Shown piece by piece: positions 1-9,734 of a DNA stretch of 64,000 nucleotides. Each line of letters starts with the position of its first letter. The stretch's first letter is position 1. The notes below the pieces were generated by a model, which had not been told where the DNA came from, did no database searches, and saw only the letters and a list, made by a program, of their open reading frames with translations. This stretch comes from CAZOVB01 sp046541415. GTDB lineage: Bacteria; Planctomycetota; Phycisphaerae; SM23-33. The stretch covers positions 10,690-74,689 of the forward strand of contig JBKHDI010000010.1 of assembly GCA_046541415.1 (NCBI GenBank), given 5' to 3'. Both the position numbers and the translations under genes were made by a program.

Positions 1-1036
1 CGCGCTGGCGCTGGGTGAGCTTGCGGGGGATCTCGACGTAGACCTGCACGAACTGCTGGCCCTTCTGGCCGGTGCGCAGGTCGGGCAGGCCCTTCTTTTT
101 CATGGTGATCACGTCGCCGTTCTGCGTCCCGGGTGGGATGTCCACCTCGTCGCGCCCTTCGATGGTGGGCACGGGCACGGTTCCGCCCATGGCCGCCTGG
201 GTAAAGGTGACCGGCACGCGACAGACAAGGTCATTGCCCCGCCTGGCCAGCAGCGGATGCTCTTTGACTCGGACGTATACGTGCAGGTCGCCCCGGCTGC
301 TGCCGTCGGGGCTGGGCTCGCCCTCGTGGCGGGCGCGGACGACCTGGCCCTCGCGGATCCCGGCCGGGATGTGCACCGTCAGCACGCGCTGCTTGCGCCC
401 CTTGCCCGTACCGTGACAGCTGTCGCAGGGGTTGCGGATGATCTTGCCCTTGCCCCCGCAGTCGGGGCAGGCTGTGATGCGGACCGATACGCCGAAAAAG
501 CCCTGCACCTGCTGCTGGACCTGGCCGTATCCGCCGCAGGTCTCGCAACGATCCGGGTTCGAGCCGGGTTTGGCTCCGCTGCCGGAGCACTCGTCGCAGA
601 GGTCCATCCGTTCGAACTCCAGCGTGCGGTCCACGCCGGTGGCGACCTCTTCCAGGCTGACCTCGACCTCGGTTTCCAGGTCCAGGCCCCGCTGGGCCGA
701 GGCGCCCCGGCCCCGGCCGCCCATGCCCGAGCCGCCGAAGATCTCCTCGAACATGCTGAAAATGTCCCCGAAACCCATCGAGGAGAAATCGTGCATGCCC
801 GCGCCGCGCAGGCCCTCGTGACCGAACCGGTCGTACCGTTGACGCTTGGAGGAGTCGGAGAGGACTTCGTAGGCCTCGGCGAGTTCCTTGAACTTCTTCT
901 CGCCCTCGGCCTTGTCTCCCTTGTAGTTGTCGGGATGGAATTTCAGGGCGAGTTTGCGGTACGCGCGCTTGATCTCGTCTCCGCTGGCATCGCGGGAGAC
1001 GCTGAGCACCTCGTAGTAGTCTCGCTTGCTCGCCAT
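1..1036 (-). CDS. dnaJ: Chaperone DnaJ (3' end cut by window edge)
   Basis: Co-chaperone that stimulates the DnaK ATPase and hands over unfolded proteins. Translating the minus strand from the ATG at 1036 gives 345 codons that run off the left edge, so the C-terminus is missing. Residues 1-70 are a J-domain with the HPD tripeptide (KFHPDN), followed by a short G/F-rich linker (GMGGRGRG). The zinc-binding domain then has four CxxCxGxG-type repeats (CDECSGSG, CETCGGYG, CPDCGGKG, CDSCHGTG), and the start of the substrate-binding beta domain follows. It lies 117 bases downstream of groEL2 on the same strand, so it is probably the last gene of the chaperone operon. No dnaK or grpE is in the window. 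All four zinc repeats are intact, which makes this a full DnaJ and not a CbpA-like protein. Confidence 0.95.
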   Translation of the reverse strand, partial: MASKRDYYEVLSVSRDASGDEIKRAYRKLALKFHPDNYKGDKAEGEKKFKELAEAYEVLSDSSKRQRYDRFGHEGLRGAGMHDFSSMGFGDIFSMFEEIFGGSGMGGRGRGASAQRGLDLETEVEVSLEEVATGVDRTLEFERMDLCDECSGSGAKPGSNPDRCETCGGYGQVQQQVQGFFGVSVRITACPDCGGKGKIIRNPCDSCHGTGKGRKQRVLTVHIPAGIREGQVVRARHEGEPSPDGSSRGDLHVYVRVKEHPLLARRGNDLVCRVPVTFTQAAMGGTVPVPTIEGRDEVDIPPGTQNGDVITMKKKGLPDLRTGQKGQQFVQVYVEIPRKLTQRQR

Positions 1037-1153
1037 GGGCGTCTTTCAACTGGGGATACCCAGGACCCTGCGCCGGCAGCGGCGTCTGGGCCGCCGCCGG
1101 CGCGGGAACTGGAATCTATATGCAATCGCCTCGCGGGTCCAGCCCGGTTGCGG

Positions 1154-2770
1154 TCAGATGACCGCGCCGGGGACCTCCTGCTCGGCGTCTTCCTCGTAGT
1201 CGGTGACCATCAGGTCGGTCGTCAGCAGCAGGCCGGCGACGCTGGCTGCGTGCTGCAGGGCCGTTCGGGTCACCTTGGCCGGGTCGATGATGCCCGCCTT
1301 GAACATGTCGACGAACTGGCCGGTTGCTGCGTCGTAGCCGGTCTGTCCGCCCTTCTCGATGACCTCGGCAACGACGACCGGGCCGTCTTCGCCGGCGTTG
1401 GCGACGATCTGGCTGGTCGGGACGCGGAGGGCTTTCAGGACGATGTCCACGCCGATCTTCTCATCGCCGCGTGCCTTGGAGCGGGACTTCTCGACGTCGG
1501 CGATCGTGTGCAGCAGGGCGACCCCGCCTCCGGGGACTATGCCTTCCTCTGCCGCGGCGCGGGTGGCGTGGACGGCGTCGTCGATGAGGTCCTTGCGTTC
1601 CTTCATCTCGGTTTCCGTCGCAGCCCCTGCCCGCAGGACAGCCACGCCGCCGGTGAGCTTGGCCAGGCGTTCCTGGAGCTTCTCGCGGTCGTAGTCGCTG
1701 GTGGTCTTCTCGATCTGGGTGCGGATCTGGTCGATCCGGGCGTTGATGTCCTTCTTCTTGCCCGCACCCTCGACAATGGTGGTGGTGTCCTTGGTGATCA
1801 CGATCTTCTTGGCCGTGCCGAACATCGAAGCCTCGACGGCCTCGAGCTTGATGCCCAGATCCTCGCTGACCACCTGGGCGCCGGTAACCGCAGCGATGTC
1901 GCCGAGGATGGCCTTGCGCCGCTCGCCGAAGGCCGGGGCCTTGACCGCACAGACGTTCAGCACGCCGCGGAGCTTGTTGACCACCAGGCCGGCCAGGGCG
2001 TCGCCCTCGACGTCCTCGCAGATAATCAGCATCGGACGCGAGGCCGAGGCGGACTTCTCCAGCACGGGCACCAGGTCCCGCAGCGAGGAGATCTTGCCCT
2101 CGTGGATCAAAATCATCGGGTCGTCCAGGACCGCTTCCATGTTGGCCGGGTCGGTCACGAAGTAGGCCGAGATGTAGCCCTTGTCGAACTGCAGGCCTTC
2201 GACGACCTCCAGCTCGGTCTCGATGCCCTGTCCCTCTTCGACGGTAATCACGCCGTCCGTGCCGACCTTGTTGAACGCCTCGGCGATCATCTTGCCGATC
2301 TCGGCGTTCCAGTTGCACGAGACGGTCGCCACGTTCCGCAGGTCGTCGACGCCCTTGACCTTGCGGGACTGGGCCTTGATCGAATCGGTCGCCGCGGCCA
2401 CGGCAATGTCGATGCCGCGCTTGACGGCCATCGGGTTGGCCCCGGCGGTGACGTTCTTGAGACCTTCCTGGACAATCGCCTCGGCCAGGACCACCGCGGT
2501 GGTGGTTCCGTCGCCGGCGACGTCGGCGGTCTTGGACGCGACCTGGTTGGCCATCTTGGCGCCCATGTTCTCGAACGGGCTGGGCAGGTCGATCTCCTTG
2601 GAGACGCTCACGCCGTCCTTGGTGACCTTGGGGCCACCGAAGGACTTCTGGAGCAGGACGTTACGTCCGGTGGGCCCCAGGGTGACCTTGACGGCCTTGG
2701 CCAGTTTGCTGATTCCGCTGAGCATCTGGCTGCGGGCATCAGCGTCGAATAGCATCTGCTTAGCAGGCAT
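1154..2770 (-). CDS. groEL: Second chaperonin GroEL paralogue (60 kDa chaperonin)
   Basis: Chaperonin subunit of 538 residues, the second GroEL in this operon. The ATP-binding segment GDGTTTAVVLAEAI (from residue 86) and the LGPTGRN segment (31-37) are conserved, so ATPase activity is expected. Unlike the upstream copy it has no Gly-Gly-Met tail; it ends in an acidic DYEEDAEQEVPGAVI-type stretch. The equatorial and apical domains otherwise align end to end with the other copy but differ widely in sequence, so this is an old paralogue and not a recent duplication. It starts 59 bases after groES, with GGAAGG about 8 bases before the ATG. Divergent GroELs with altered tails are often specialised for particular substrates or stresses; that role is inferred here. 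Confidence 0.96.
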   Translation of the reverse strand: MPAKQMLFDADARSQMLSGISKLAKAVKVTLGPTGRNVLLQKSFGGPKVTKDGVSVSKEIDLPSPFENMGAKMANQVASKTADVAGDGTTTAVVLAEAIVQEGLKNVTAGANPMAVKRGIDIAVAAATDSIKAQSRKVKGVDDLRNVATVSCNWNAEIGKMIAEAFNKVGTDGVITVEEGQGIETELEVVEGLQFDKGYISAYFVTDPANMEAVLDDPMILIHEGKISSLRDLVPVLEKSASASRPMLIICEDVEGDALAGLVVNKLRGVLNVCAVKAPAFGERRKAILGDIAAVTGAQVVSEDLGIKLEAVEASMFGTAKKIVITKDTTTIVEGAGKKKDINARIDQIRTQIEKTTSDYDREKLQERLAKLTGGVAVLRAGAATETEMKERKDLIDDAVHATRAAAEEGIVPGGGVALLHTIADVEKSRSKARGDEKIGVDIVLKALRVPTSQIVANAGEDGPVVVAEVIEKGGQTGYDAATGQFVDMFKAGIIDPAKVTRTALQHAASVAGLLLTTDLMVTDYEEDAEQEVPGAVI

Positions 2771-2829
2771 TTGGTTTCACCTTCCTGTTATGATCACCGG
2801 CCGGGATTTGGCACCCGGCGGGGGATTCT

Positions 2830-3120
2830 TTATTTCTCGATTACAGCCAGCACGTCGGACTCGCGGAGGATGACGTAGTCGTCTCCGCCCATCTCGATCT
2901 CGGTACCGGCATACTTGCCGTAGTAGACTTCATCGCCCTTCTTCAGGGACATCTCGCTGCGCTGGCCGTTGTCGAGCAGTTTGCCCGGGCCGACCGTTAC
3001 GATCTTGCCGCGCTGGGGCTTCTGCTTGGCGGTATCCGGCAGGACAATGCCTCCTGCGGTAACCTCTTCGGCCGACGAAATCTTGACAAGCACCCGGTCA
3101 TCCAACGGTTTCAGTGCCAT
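2830..3120 (-). CDS. groES: Co-chaperonin GroES (10 kDa chaperonin)
   Basis: Lid of the GroEL cage, 96 residues, the usual length for the family. It begins MALKPLDDRVLVK, has the mobile-loop segment EEVTAGGIVLPDTAKQKPQ around residues 17-35 with the hydrophobic GIVLP motif that docks on GroEL, and ends with the typical DYVILRESDVLAVIEK. The gene sits between two groEL genes, 79 bases after the first and 59 bases before the second, so one GroES probably serves both. The usual bacterial order is groES then groEL; here a groEL comes first. An AAGGAG-type ribosome site precedes the ATG. Confidence 0.97.
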   Translation of the reverse strand: MALKPLDDRVLVKISSAEEVTAGGIVLPDTAKQKPQRGKIVTVGPGKLLDNGQRSEMSLKKGDEVYYGKYAGTEIEMGGDDYVILRESDVLAVIEK

Positions 3121-3199
3121 CGCTGTATCTCCTTGTATATTTTCGTTTGGTTGTTTGATTGCAGGGTATCGGGCAGGGGTATCCGGCAGCCGGGCAGGC

Positions 3200-4903
<1,704 letters not shown>

Positions 4904-5035
4904 CGCGAGATTCTCCTTTCCTTCTATGAATCTTGGTACAGGTTCCTGAATCGTTTGTTCCGTCGGTGGTCGGACCGGCAGGTGGGTCCTGGCCCGTCGC
5001 AGCGGCGCAGGGAGGCCGAGCCGACGAACGAACTC

Positions 5036-5079
5036 ATGTTACAACACGCGTACCACAATCTGCAAATTCCTTTGCAGAT
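5036..5079 (-). promoter_or_regulatory. Putative groEL promoter overlapped by a perfect inverted repeat
   Basis: On the minus strand TTGCAG (5065-5060) and TAACAT (5041-5036) sit 18 bases apart as possible -35 and -10 boxes. The -35 box lies inside the perfect repeat ATCTGCAAA-TTCC-TTTGCAGAT (5058-5079). An inverted repeat covering a -35 box is what a repressor operator looks like. It is not CIRCE, so if it controls heat shock the regulator is not a classical HrcA. Promoter match is moderate; the repeat itself is plain. Confidence 0.45.
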
Positions 5080-5285
5080 AAGAGTTACGCAAAGCCCCCT
5101 TCTGTTTTCGGCCCTTGGACTCTGCCAGAGTTGCACGTTGTGGCAGGTCCTGCGCTGATTTTGACAGCCTCCGCAGCCCGGGGCCCTGGCCTCTCGGCCG
5201 GCGGGTCGGCCCTGCGTGCCCGCCGGGGCCAAACACAATTGTAGGCACATAACGGTTCCATTTCCTGAAGACTGCGGATAATCTA

Positions 5286-5319
5286 TTGCGTAGGGATCGA
5301 GTCTGTGATATTTTTCACA
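5286..5319 (+). promoter_or_regulatory. Putative hydrogenase-operon promoter with a Rex/CRP-like operator
   Basis: The palindrome TGTGA-TATTTT-TCACA occupies 5304-5319; the extended form CTGTGATATTTTTCACAA differs from the Rex pattern TTGTGA-N6-TCACAA only in its first base, and it also fits the CRP-family pattern TGTGA-N6-TCACA. TTGCGT (5286-5291) and TATTTT (5309-5314) are spaced 17 bases as weak -35 and -10 boxes, which puts the -10 in the centre of the palindrome, the arrangement expected for a repressor. Rex senses NADH/NAD+ and commonly controls hydrogenase and fermentation genes, so it fits the genes downstream. Which family binds is inference. Confidence 0.5.
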
Positions 5320-5434
5320 AAGGCGGATCGGCCCAGTCCGATGCCTTTCACAGCCAGCAGTCGCGGGGCCGTTCGAAAGCCCCGCTCAAAGCGAAACCGC
5401 AGCAATTCTGACACACAAGTAAGGAGTATTTCGG

Positions 5435-5812
5435 ATGGCCAAGATTGTGGTCGTCGATGACGATCCGGATATCGTAGACGCTGTCAAGATGTTCCTGGAG
5501 CAGGCCGGCCACGACGTGGCCACCGCGACCAACCGCGACGACGGCATGGCCCTGCTGAAGGGCGAAACCCCCGACCTGGCAATTCTCGACTGCATGATGG
5601 AGCAGCCGGATGACGGCATCGTCATGGCAAGGCAGCTCCGCGGCGACGGCTTCGACGCGCCGATCATCATGCTCAGCAACATCGACGCGGTGACCGGACA
5701 GGACTACGGACAGGACGAGGAAATCAACCCTGTCGACCTGTTCCAGACCAAGCCCGTCGAACCGAAGAAACTGCTGGAAGAAGTCAACAGCCTTCTGAAT
5801 GGCAAGGAGTAA
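5435..5812 (+). CDS. Single-domain response regulator (CheY-like receiver)
   Basis: A stand-alone receiver domain of 125 residues with no output domain. The acidic pocket is D8-D10 in VVVDDDP, the phospho-acceptor is D52 in LAILDCM, the switch residue is S81 in IIMLSN, and the conserved lysine is K106 in LFQTKPV, so it should be phosphorylatable. An AAGGAG lies 8 bases before the ATG. Its stop codon is 4 bases before hydC and the hydC ribosome site is inside its 3' end, so it is co-transcribed and probably translationally coupled with the hydrogenase. No histidine kinase is in the window. Its function with the hydrogenase is unknown; similar stand-alone receivers precede NADH-type hydrogenase operons in other anaerobes. 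Confidence 0.88.
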   Translation: MAKIVVVDDDPDIVDAVKMFLEQAGHDVATATNRDDGMALLKGETPDLAILDCMMEQPDDGIVMARQLRGDGFDAPIIMLSNIDAVTGQDYGQDEEINPVDLFQTKPVEPKKLLEEVNSLLNGKE

Positions 5813-5816
5813 GGCC

Positions 5817-6338
5817 ATGTTGCTTACCGAACAAGAACGAATGAGAGACCAGATCGCCAGCTGGGCGGAAAAATTCGGCAAGGACCGCTCGGCCATGCTG
5901 CCGATCCTCCAGCAGCTCCAGGCACAGTATGGCTGCTGCTCGGATCTGGGCATGCAGATCGTCGCCGACGTGCTGGGCATCCACCCGGTGGAAGTCCACG
6001 GCGTGGTGAGCTTCTATGAATTCCTGACCACCAGGCCCCAGGGCAAGTTCGTCATCCGGCTCTGTCGGACGATCACCTGCGACCTGGCCGGCAAGGACGC
6101 CATCGCCCAGCAGCTGCGCAACGACCTGGGCGTCGACTTCGGTCAGACGACCGAGGACGGCATGTTCACGCTGACCTGGGCAAACTGCATCGGCATGTGC
6201 GACCAGGGCCCCGCCCTGCTGGTCAACGAGATCGTCTACACGCACGTTCAGCCCGAACAGGTCCAGGACATCCTCGAGACCTGCCGCCAGGTTCTTTCCC
6301 CCAACCGTCCCCTGGCCGCCGAGGAGCATGGATCATGA
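5817..6338 (+). CDS. hydC: [FeFe]-hydrogenase gamma subunit, NuoE-like [2Fe-2S] protein
   Basis: Small electron-transfer subunit of a soluble NAD-linked hydrogenase (HydC of Thermotoga, HndA of Desulfovibrio), 173 residues. It is a thioredoxin-fold ferredoxin of the NuoE type: C83-x4-C88 (RLCRTITC) and C124-x3-C128 (NCIGMC) hold one [2Fe-2S] cluster. The N-terminal helical bundle includes the family segment HPVEVHGVVSFYEFL. An upstream ATG at 5799 is in frame, but the ATG at 5817 has AAGGAG at ideal spacing and gives the expected N-terminus. The 3' end overlaps hydB as ATGA, so the two are translationally coupled. Confidence 0.94.
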   Translation: MLLTEQERMRDQIASWAEKFGKDRSAMLPILQQLQAQYGCCSDLGMQIVADVLGIHPVEVHGVVSFYEFLTTRPQGKFVIRLCRTITCDLAGKDAIAQQLRNDLGVDFGQTTEDGMFTLTWANCIGMCDQGPALLVNEIVYTHVQPEQVQDILETCRQVLSPNRPLAAEEHGS

Positions 6339-7528
6339 AAGCACTGCACGTTAACGAACTGACATTCGCGACCGTCTCGCCCGGCGACGGCCTGGCTGCC
6401 GCGGCCAAGATGAGCCGCTCGGACATCATCAACGCCATCCAGCAGTCCGGCCTGCGGGGACGCGGCGGGGCGGGCTTCCCGACCTCGGTCAAGTGGAACC
6501 TGGCCGCTGCGGCCAAGAACAACCCCAAGTACGTCGTCTGCAACGCCGATGAAGGCGAGCCGGGCACGTTCAAGGATCGCGTGATCCTCCACCAGTACGC
6601 CGAGCTGGTCTTCGACGGCATGGCCATCGGGGCCCGGGCCATCGGCGCCTCGACCGGCCTGTTGTATCTCCGCGGCGAGTACATGTACCTCCGGCGCGAA
6701 CTGGAAGAGAAGCTCGAAGCGGCCCGGCAGGCCAACCGGCTCGGCCAGAACATCGCCGGCGTGGAAGGCTTCGATTTCGACATCGAGATCCGCATGGGCT
6801 CCGGCGCGTACATCTGCGGCGAGGAAACGGCCCTGATCGAGTCGCTGGAAGGCTCGCGCGGCGAGGCCCGCAATCGCCCGCCCTTCCCGGTCGATACCGG
6901 CTTTATGGGCAAGCCCACCATCGTCAACAACGTCGAGACGCTGGCCTGGGCGGCCTGCATCCTCGACAAGGGTCCGGACTGGTTCAAAGGTCTGGGTACC
7001 GAGAAGTCCACCGGCCTGAAGATCCTTTCGGTCTCCGGCGACGTCGAGAAACCCGGCGTTTACGAGTTCCCGATGGGCATCAGCGTCGCCGAGATGCTCC
7101 AAGCCGTCGGGGCCCCCGACGCCAAGGCTGTCCAGATCGGCGGGGCCAGCGGGCAGATGATCCCCGCCAGCCAGTTCGATCGGGGCATCGCTTATGAAGA
7201 TGTCGCTACCGGCGGATCGGTCATTGTCTTCGGCCCCGACCGCGACATGCTGGAAGTGGCTGAGAACTTCATGGAATTCTTCGTCGACGAGTCTTGCGGC
7301 CAGTGCACGCCCTGTCGCAAGGGCAACGTGAAGATCCTGGAAGGCATTGAGATGCTCAAGGCCGGCCGCTGCTCGACCCGCTACCTCCGCGAGCTTTCTT
7401 CGCTGGGCGAGACGATGAAGGTCGCCAGCAAGTGTGGCCTGGGCCAGTCTTCCCCCAACGCCTTCCTCTCGATCGTGGAGAACTTCCGCAACGAACTGAT
7501 GGGTCGTACCGCCAAGGTCGGCTCGTAA
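6335..7528 (+). CDS. hydB: [FeFe]-hydrogenase beta subunit, short NuoF-like NADH-binding protein
   Basis: Flavoprotein that exchanges electrons with NAD(H), 397 residues. The FMN/NAD-binding core has RGRGGAGFPTSVKW (41-54), NADEGEPGTFKDR (70-82) and GSGAYICGEETALIESLEG. The NuoF-type [4Fe-4S] site is C321-x2-C324-x2-C327 with C367. The protein stops about 30 residues after C367. It therefore lacks both the N-terminal thioredoxin-like [2Fe-2S] domain and the C-terminal double [4Fe-4S] ferredoxin domain of the confurcating Thermotoga HydB, and resembles the short HydB of NADH-dependent, ferredoxin-independent hydrogenases described from syntrophs. It overlaps hydC by 4 bases and hydA follows after 11 bases. 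Confidence 0.95.
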   Translation: MKALHVNELTFATVSPGDGLAAAAKMSRSDIINAIQQSGLRGRGGAGFPTSVKWNLAAAAKNNPKYVVCNADEGEPGTFKDRVILHQYAELVFDGMAIGARAIGASTGLLYLRGEYMYLRRELEEKLEAARQANRLGQNIAGVEGFDFDIEIRMGSGAYICGEETALIESLEGSRGEARNRPPFPVDTGFMGKPTIVNNVETLAWAACILDKGPDWFKGLGTEKSTGLKILSVSGDVEKPGVYEFPMGISVAEMLQAVGAPDAKAVQIGGASGQMIPASQFDRGIAYEDVATGGSVIVFGPDRDMLEVAENFMEFFVDESCGQCTPCRKGNVKILEGIEMLKAGRCSTRYLRELSSLGETMKVASKCGLGQSSPNAFLSIVENFRNELMGRTAKVGS

Positions 7529-7539
7529 AGGATACCGCC

Positions 7540-9474
7540 ATGACTACCGACAAATGCAACTGCCAAGGTCAACCCCGGGCGCCCAAGAGCCAGCGGACGG
7601 TACCGTCGAGCAAAGAGCCGACCAGCCCCGACGCCATCGGTGCCATGGTCACCGCCCGCATCGACGACCAGGAAATCAAGGTCCCGATGGGCACGACCAT
7701 CCTCGAAGCTGCCGCCAAGGTGGGCATCCGGATTCCCACCCTCTGCTACCACAAAGACCTCTGCGTCGCCGGCGTCTGCCGCGTCTGCGTCGTGGAAGTC
7801 CAGGGCCAGCGCAACCTCCAGGCTGCCTGCGCTTACCCGGTCAACAACTCGATCACCGTCCGGACGCACACCCCGGCCGTCCGCCGTGCGCGCCGCCACG
7901 TGCTCGACCTGCTGCTCAGCGAGCATTACGGCGAGTGCTACGCCTGCTTCCGCAACAACAACTGCGAACTGCAGGCCCTGGCCAAGGAATACGGCGTCGA
8001 CCACTTCCGCTTCGGACACGTCCAGGAGCCCAAGTACGCCGTCGACCGCTCCAGCTACTCGGTCGTACGGGACATGAACAAGTGCATCCAGTGTCGTCGC
8101 TGCGTCCGCACCTGCATCGACCTGCAGGAAGTCGGCGTGCTGGAAGCCATCGGCCGATCGGACCACACCGAAATCGCCGCGTTCATGGAAAAGCCCCTCG
8201 GCGACGTGGTCTGCATCAACTGCGGCCAGTGCATCAACCGCTGTCCCACCGCGGCCCTTCGCGCCAACGACCCGACCGACGAGGTCTGGGCGGCGATCGA
8301 CGATCCCGACAAGCACGTGGTCATCCAGACCGCTCCGGCGCCCCGGGCTGCCATCGGCGAGTGCTTCGGCCTTCAGCCCGGCACGCCGCTGACGTTCGAG
8401 ATGAACACCGCCCTGCGACGCTGCGGATTCAACAAGGTCTTCGATACCAACTTCACCGCCGACCTGACAATCATCGAGGAAGGCACGGAGCTGCTGCTGC
8501 GGCTGTATAAGAACCTCGTCGAGGGCGACAGCACCCAGCCGGTTCCGCAGTTCACCAGCTGCTCGCCCGGGTGGGTCAAGTTCATCGAGCACTTCTACCC
8601 GGAGATGCTCCCACACGTCAGCTCGGCCAAGAGCCCGCAGCAGATGTTCGGCGCGATAATTAAGACCTACTACGCCAAGAAGTTCGACATCGACCCGGCC
8701 GACATCGTCACCGTCGCCCTGATGCCCTGCTCGGCCAAGAAGTTCGAATGCAATCGCCCCGAGATGGCCGACAGCGGGTTCAAGGACGTCGATTACGGCC
8801 TGACCACACGCGAGCTGGCCCAGATGATTTCCGAGGCGGGCATGCACCTGCCGGATCTGCCCAAGAGCGATTTCGACGACCCGTTCGGAACGGCCACCGG
8901 CTCGGGCGTGATCTTCGGCGCCACAGGCGGCGTGATGGAAGCTGCCCTGCGAACGGTCATCGAGTTGGTGCTGGGCATCAAGGTCGAGGACCTCTTCGAG
9001 CACGCCGACATCGTCCCGGTCCGCGGCATGGAAGGGATGCGGCTGGCGGAACTGCCGATCAAAGAGGTTGGGCCGGTCCCCGACATCCTCAAGCCCCTCG
9101 TGCCCAATTGGGACTGGCTGAAGGGTGCGACCCTCAAGGCCGGCGTCGCTCACGGAACCGCCAACGCCAAGCGCGTCCTGGAAGACATCAAGGCCGGCGG
9201 GCCCTGGTCAGAGTGTCATTTCATCGAGTTCATGGCCTGCCCGGGCGGTTGCCTCGGTGGCGGCGGGATGCCCATCCCCACCAGCCCCGAAATCCGCCAG
9301 GCCCGCGCCAATGCGATCTACGACGAAGACGCCGCCTACGAGATCCGCAAGTCGCACGAGAACCCGGCCGTGATGGAACTCTACGGCGAGTTCCTGACCG
9401 ACGGACCCTGCGGCCACCTCAGCCACAAGCTGCTGCACACGCACTACACGCCGCGCGGCAAGTTCATCGGCTGA
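7540..9474 (+). CDS. hydA: [FeFe]-hydrogenase catalytic alpha subunit
   Basis: H2-evolving or H2-oxidising subunit, 644 residues, modular M3 type (HydA/HndD). Domains in order: a [2Fe-2S] ferredoxin (C69, C80, C83, C97); a His-ligated [4Fe-4S] cluster (H129, C133, C136, C142); two [4Fe-4S] clusters (C182/185/188/192 and C225/228/231/235); the H-cluster domain from about residue 260. H-cluster ligands are C341 (TSCSPGW), C397 (MPCSAKKFE) and C567/C571 (MACPGGCLGGGGMP). Two positions are unusual: S342 replaces the cysteine that serves as proton relay in many enzymes, and the last motif reads GGGMP in place of the common GGGQP. The C-terminal small subunit domain is fused. No HydE/F/G maturases are in the window. 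A terminator follows at 9501. Confidence 0.96.
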   Translation: MTTDKCNCQGQPRAPKSQRTVPSSKEPTSPDAIGAMVTARIDDQEIKVPMGTTILEAAAKVGIRIPTLCYHKDLCVAGVCRVCVVEVQGQRNLQAACAYPVNNSITVRTHTPAVRRARRHVLDLLLSEHYGECYACFRNNNCELQALAKEYGVDHFRFGHVQEPKYAVDRSSYSVVRDMNKCIQCRRCVRTCIDLQEVGVLEAIGRSDHTEIAAFMEKPLGDVVCINCGQCINRCPTAALRANDPTDEVWAAIDDPDKHVVIQTAPAPRAAIGECFGLQPGTPLTFEMNTALRRCGFNKVFDTNFTADLTIIEEGTELLLRLYKNLVEGDSTQPVPQFTSCSPGWVKFIEHFYPEMLPHVSSAKSPQQMFGAIIKTYYAKKFDIDPADIVTVALMPCSAKKFECNRPEMADSGFKDVDYGLTTRELAQMISEAGMHLPDLPKSDFDDPFGTATGSGVIFGATGGVMEAALRTVIELVLGIKVEDLFEHADIVPVRGMEGMRLAELPIKEVGPVPDILKPLVPNWDWLKGATLKAGVAHGTANAKRVLEDIKAGGPWSECHFIEFMACPGGCLGGGGMPIPTSPEIRQARANAIYDEDAAYEIRKSHENPAVMELYGEFLTDGPCGHLSHKLLHTHYTPRGKFIG

Positions 9475-9500
9475 TTCCTGCCGATCTCGGCAAGCTCCAA

Positions 9501-9537
9501 CCGCCCCGTTGCTTTCCGCAGCGGGGCGGCTTTTTTA
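9501..9537 (+). terminator. Rho-independent terminator after hydA
   Basis: CCGCCCCG (9501-9508) pairs with CGGGGCGG (9522-9529), with partial pairing continuing inward, and is followed directly by a run of T (9531-9536). It starts 26 bases after the hydA stop and closes the hydrogenase operon. Confidence 0.88.
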
Positions 9538-9734
9538 TTGGCCCCTTCCCCCGGCCAAGGCCCCGGCCAAGAGTGCTTGCATTTGGCCGCCGGCAAGGGA
9601 CAATCTGCTCCATTGGCACACCGGCCGACGATGCGACGACAACGACGATTCGCCAAGGCGGCGAACCCGCGGAACATTGACACGTCCGGGCGGTTTCACC
9701 TGCTCGGGGCAACAACCCGTCAGGAACCGTCGTC

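Larger units (their letters stand above)
4904..5434. other. Divergent intergenic region, chaperone operon / hydrogenase operon
   Basis: About 530 bases with no supported gene, carrying the control regions of both divergent operons. A perfect 9-bp inverted repeat lies at 5058-5079 and a TGTGA-N6-TCACA palindrome at 5304-5319, both listed separately. No CIRCE element (TTAGCACTC-N9-GAGTGCTAA) was found, and the reading frames through this stretch have no recognisable protein content. Confidence 0.6.

Noticed and set aside
257..2752. Long open frame on the plus strand opposite dnaJ and groEL (831 codons)
   Set aside because: A shadow of the chaperone genes caused by high GC and codon bias; no family resemblance, and the minus-strand genes are unambiguous.
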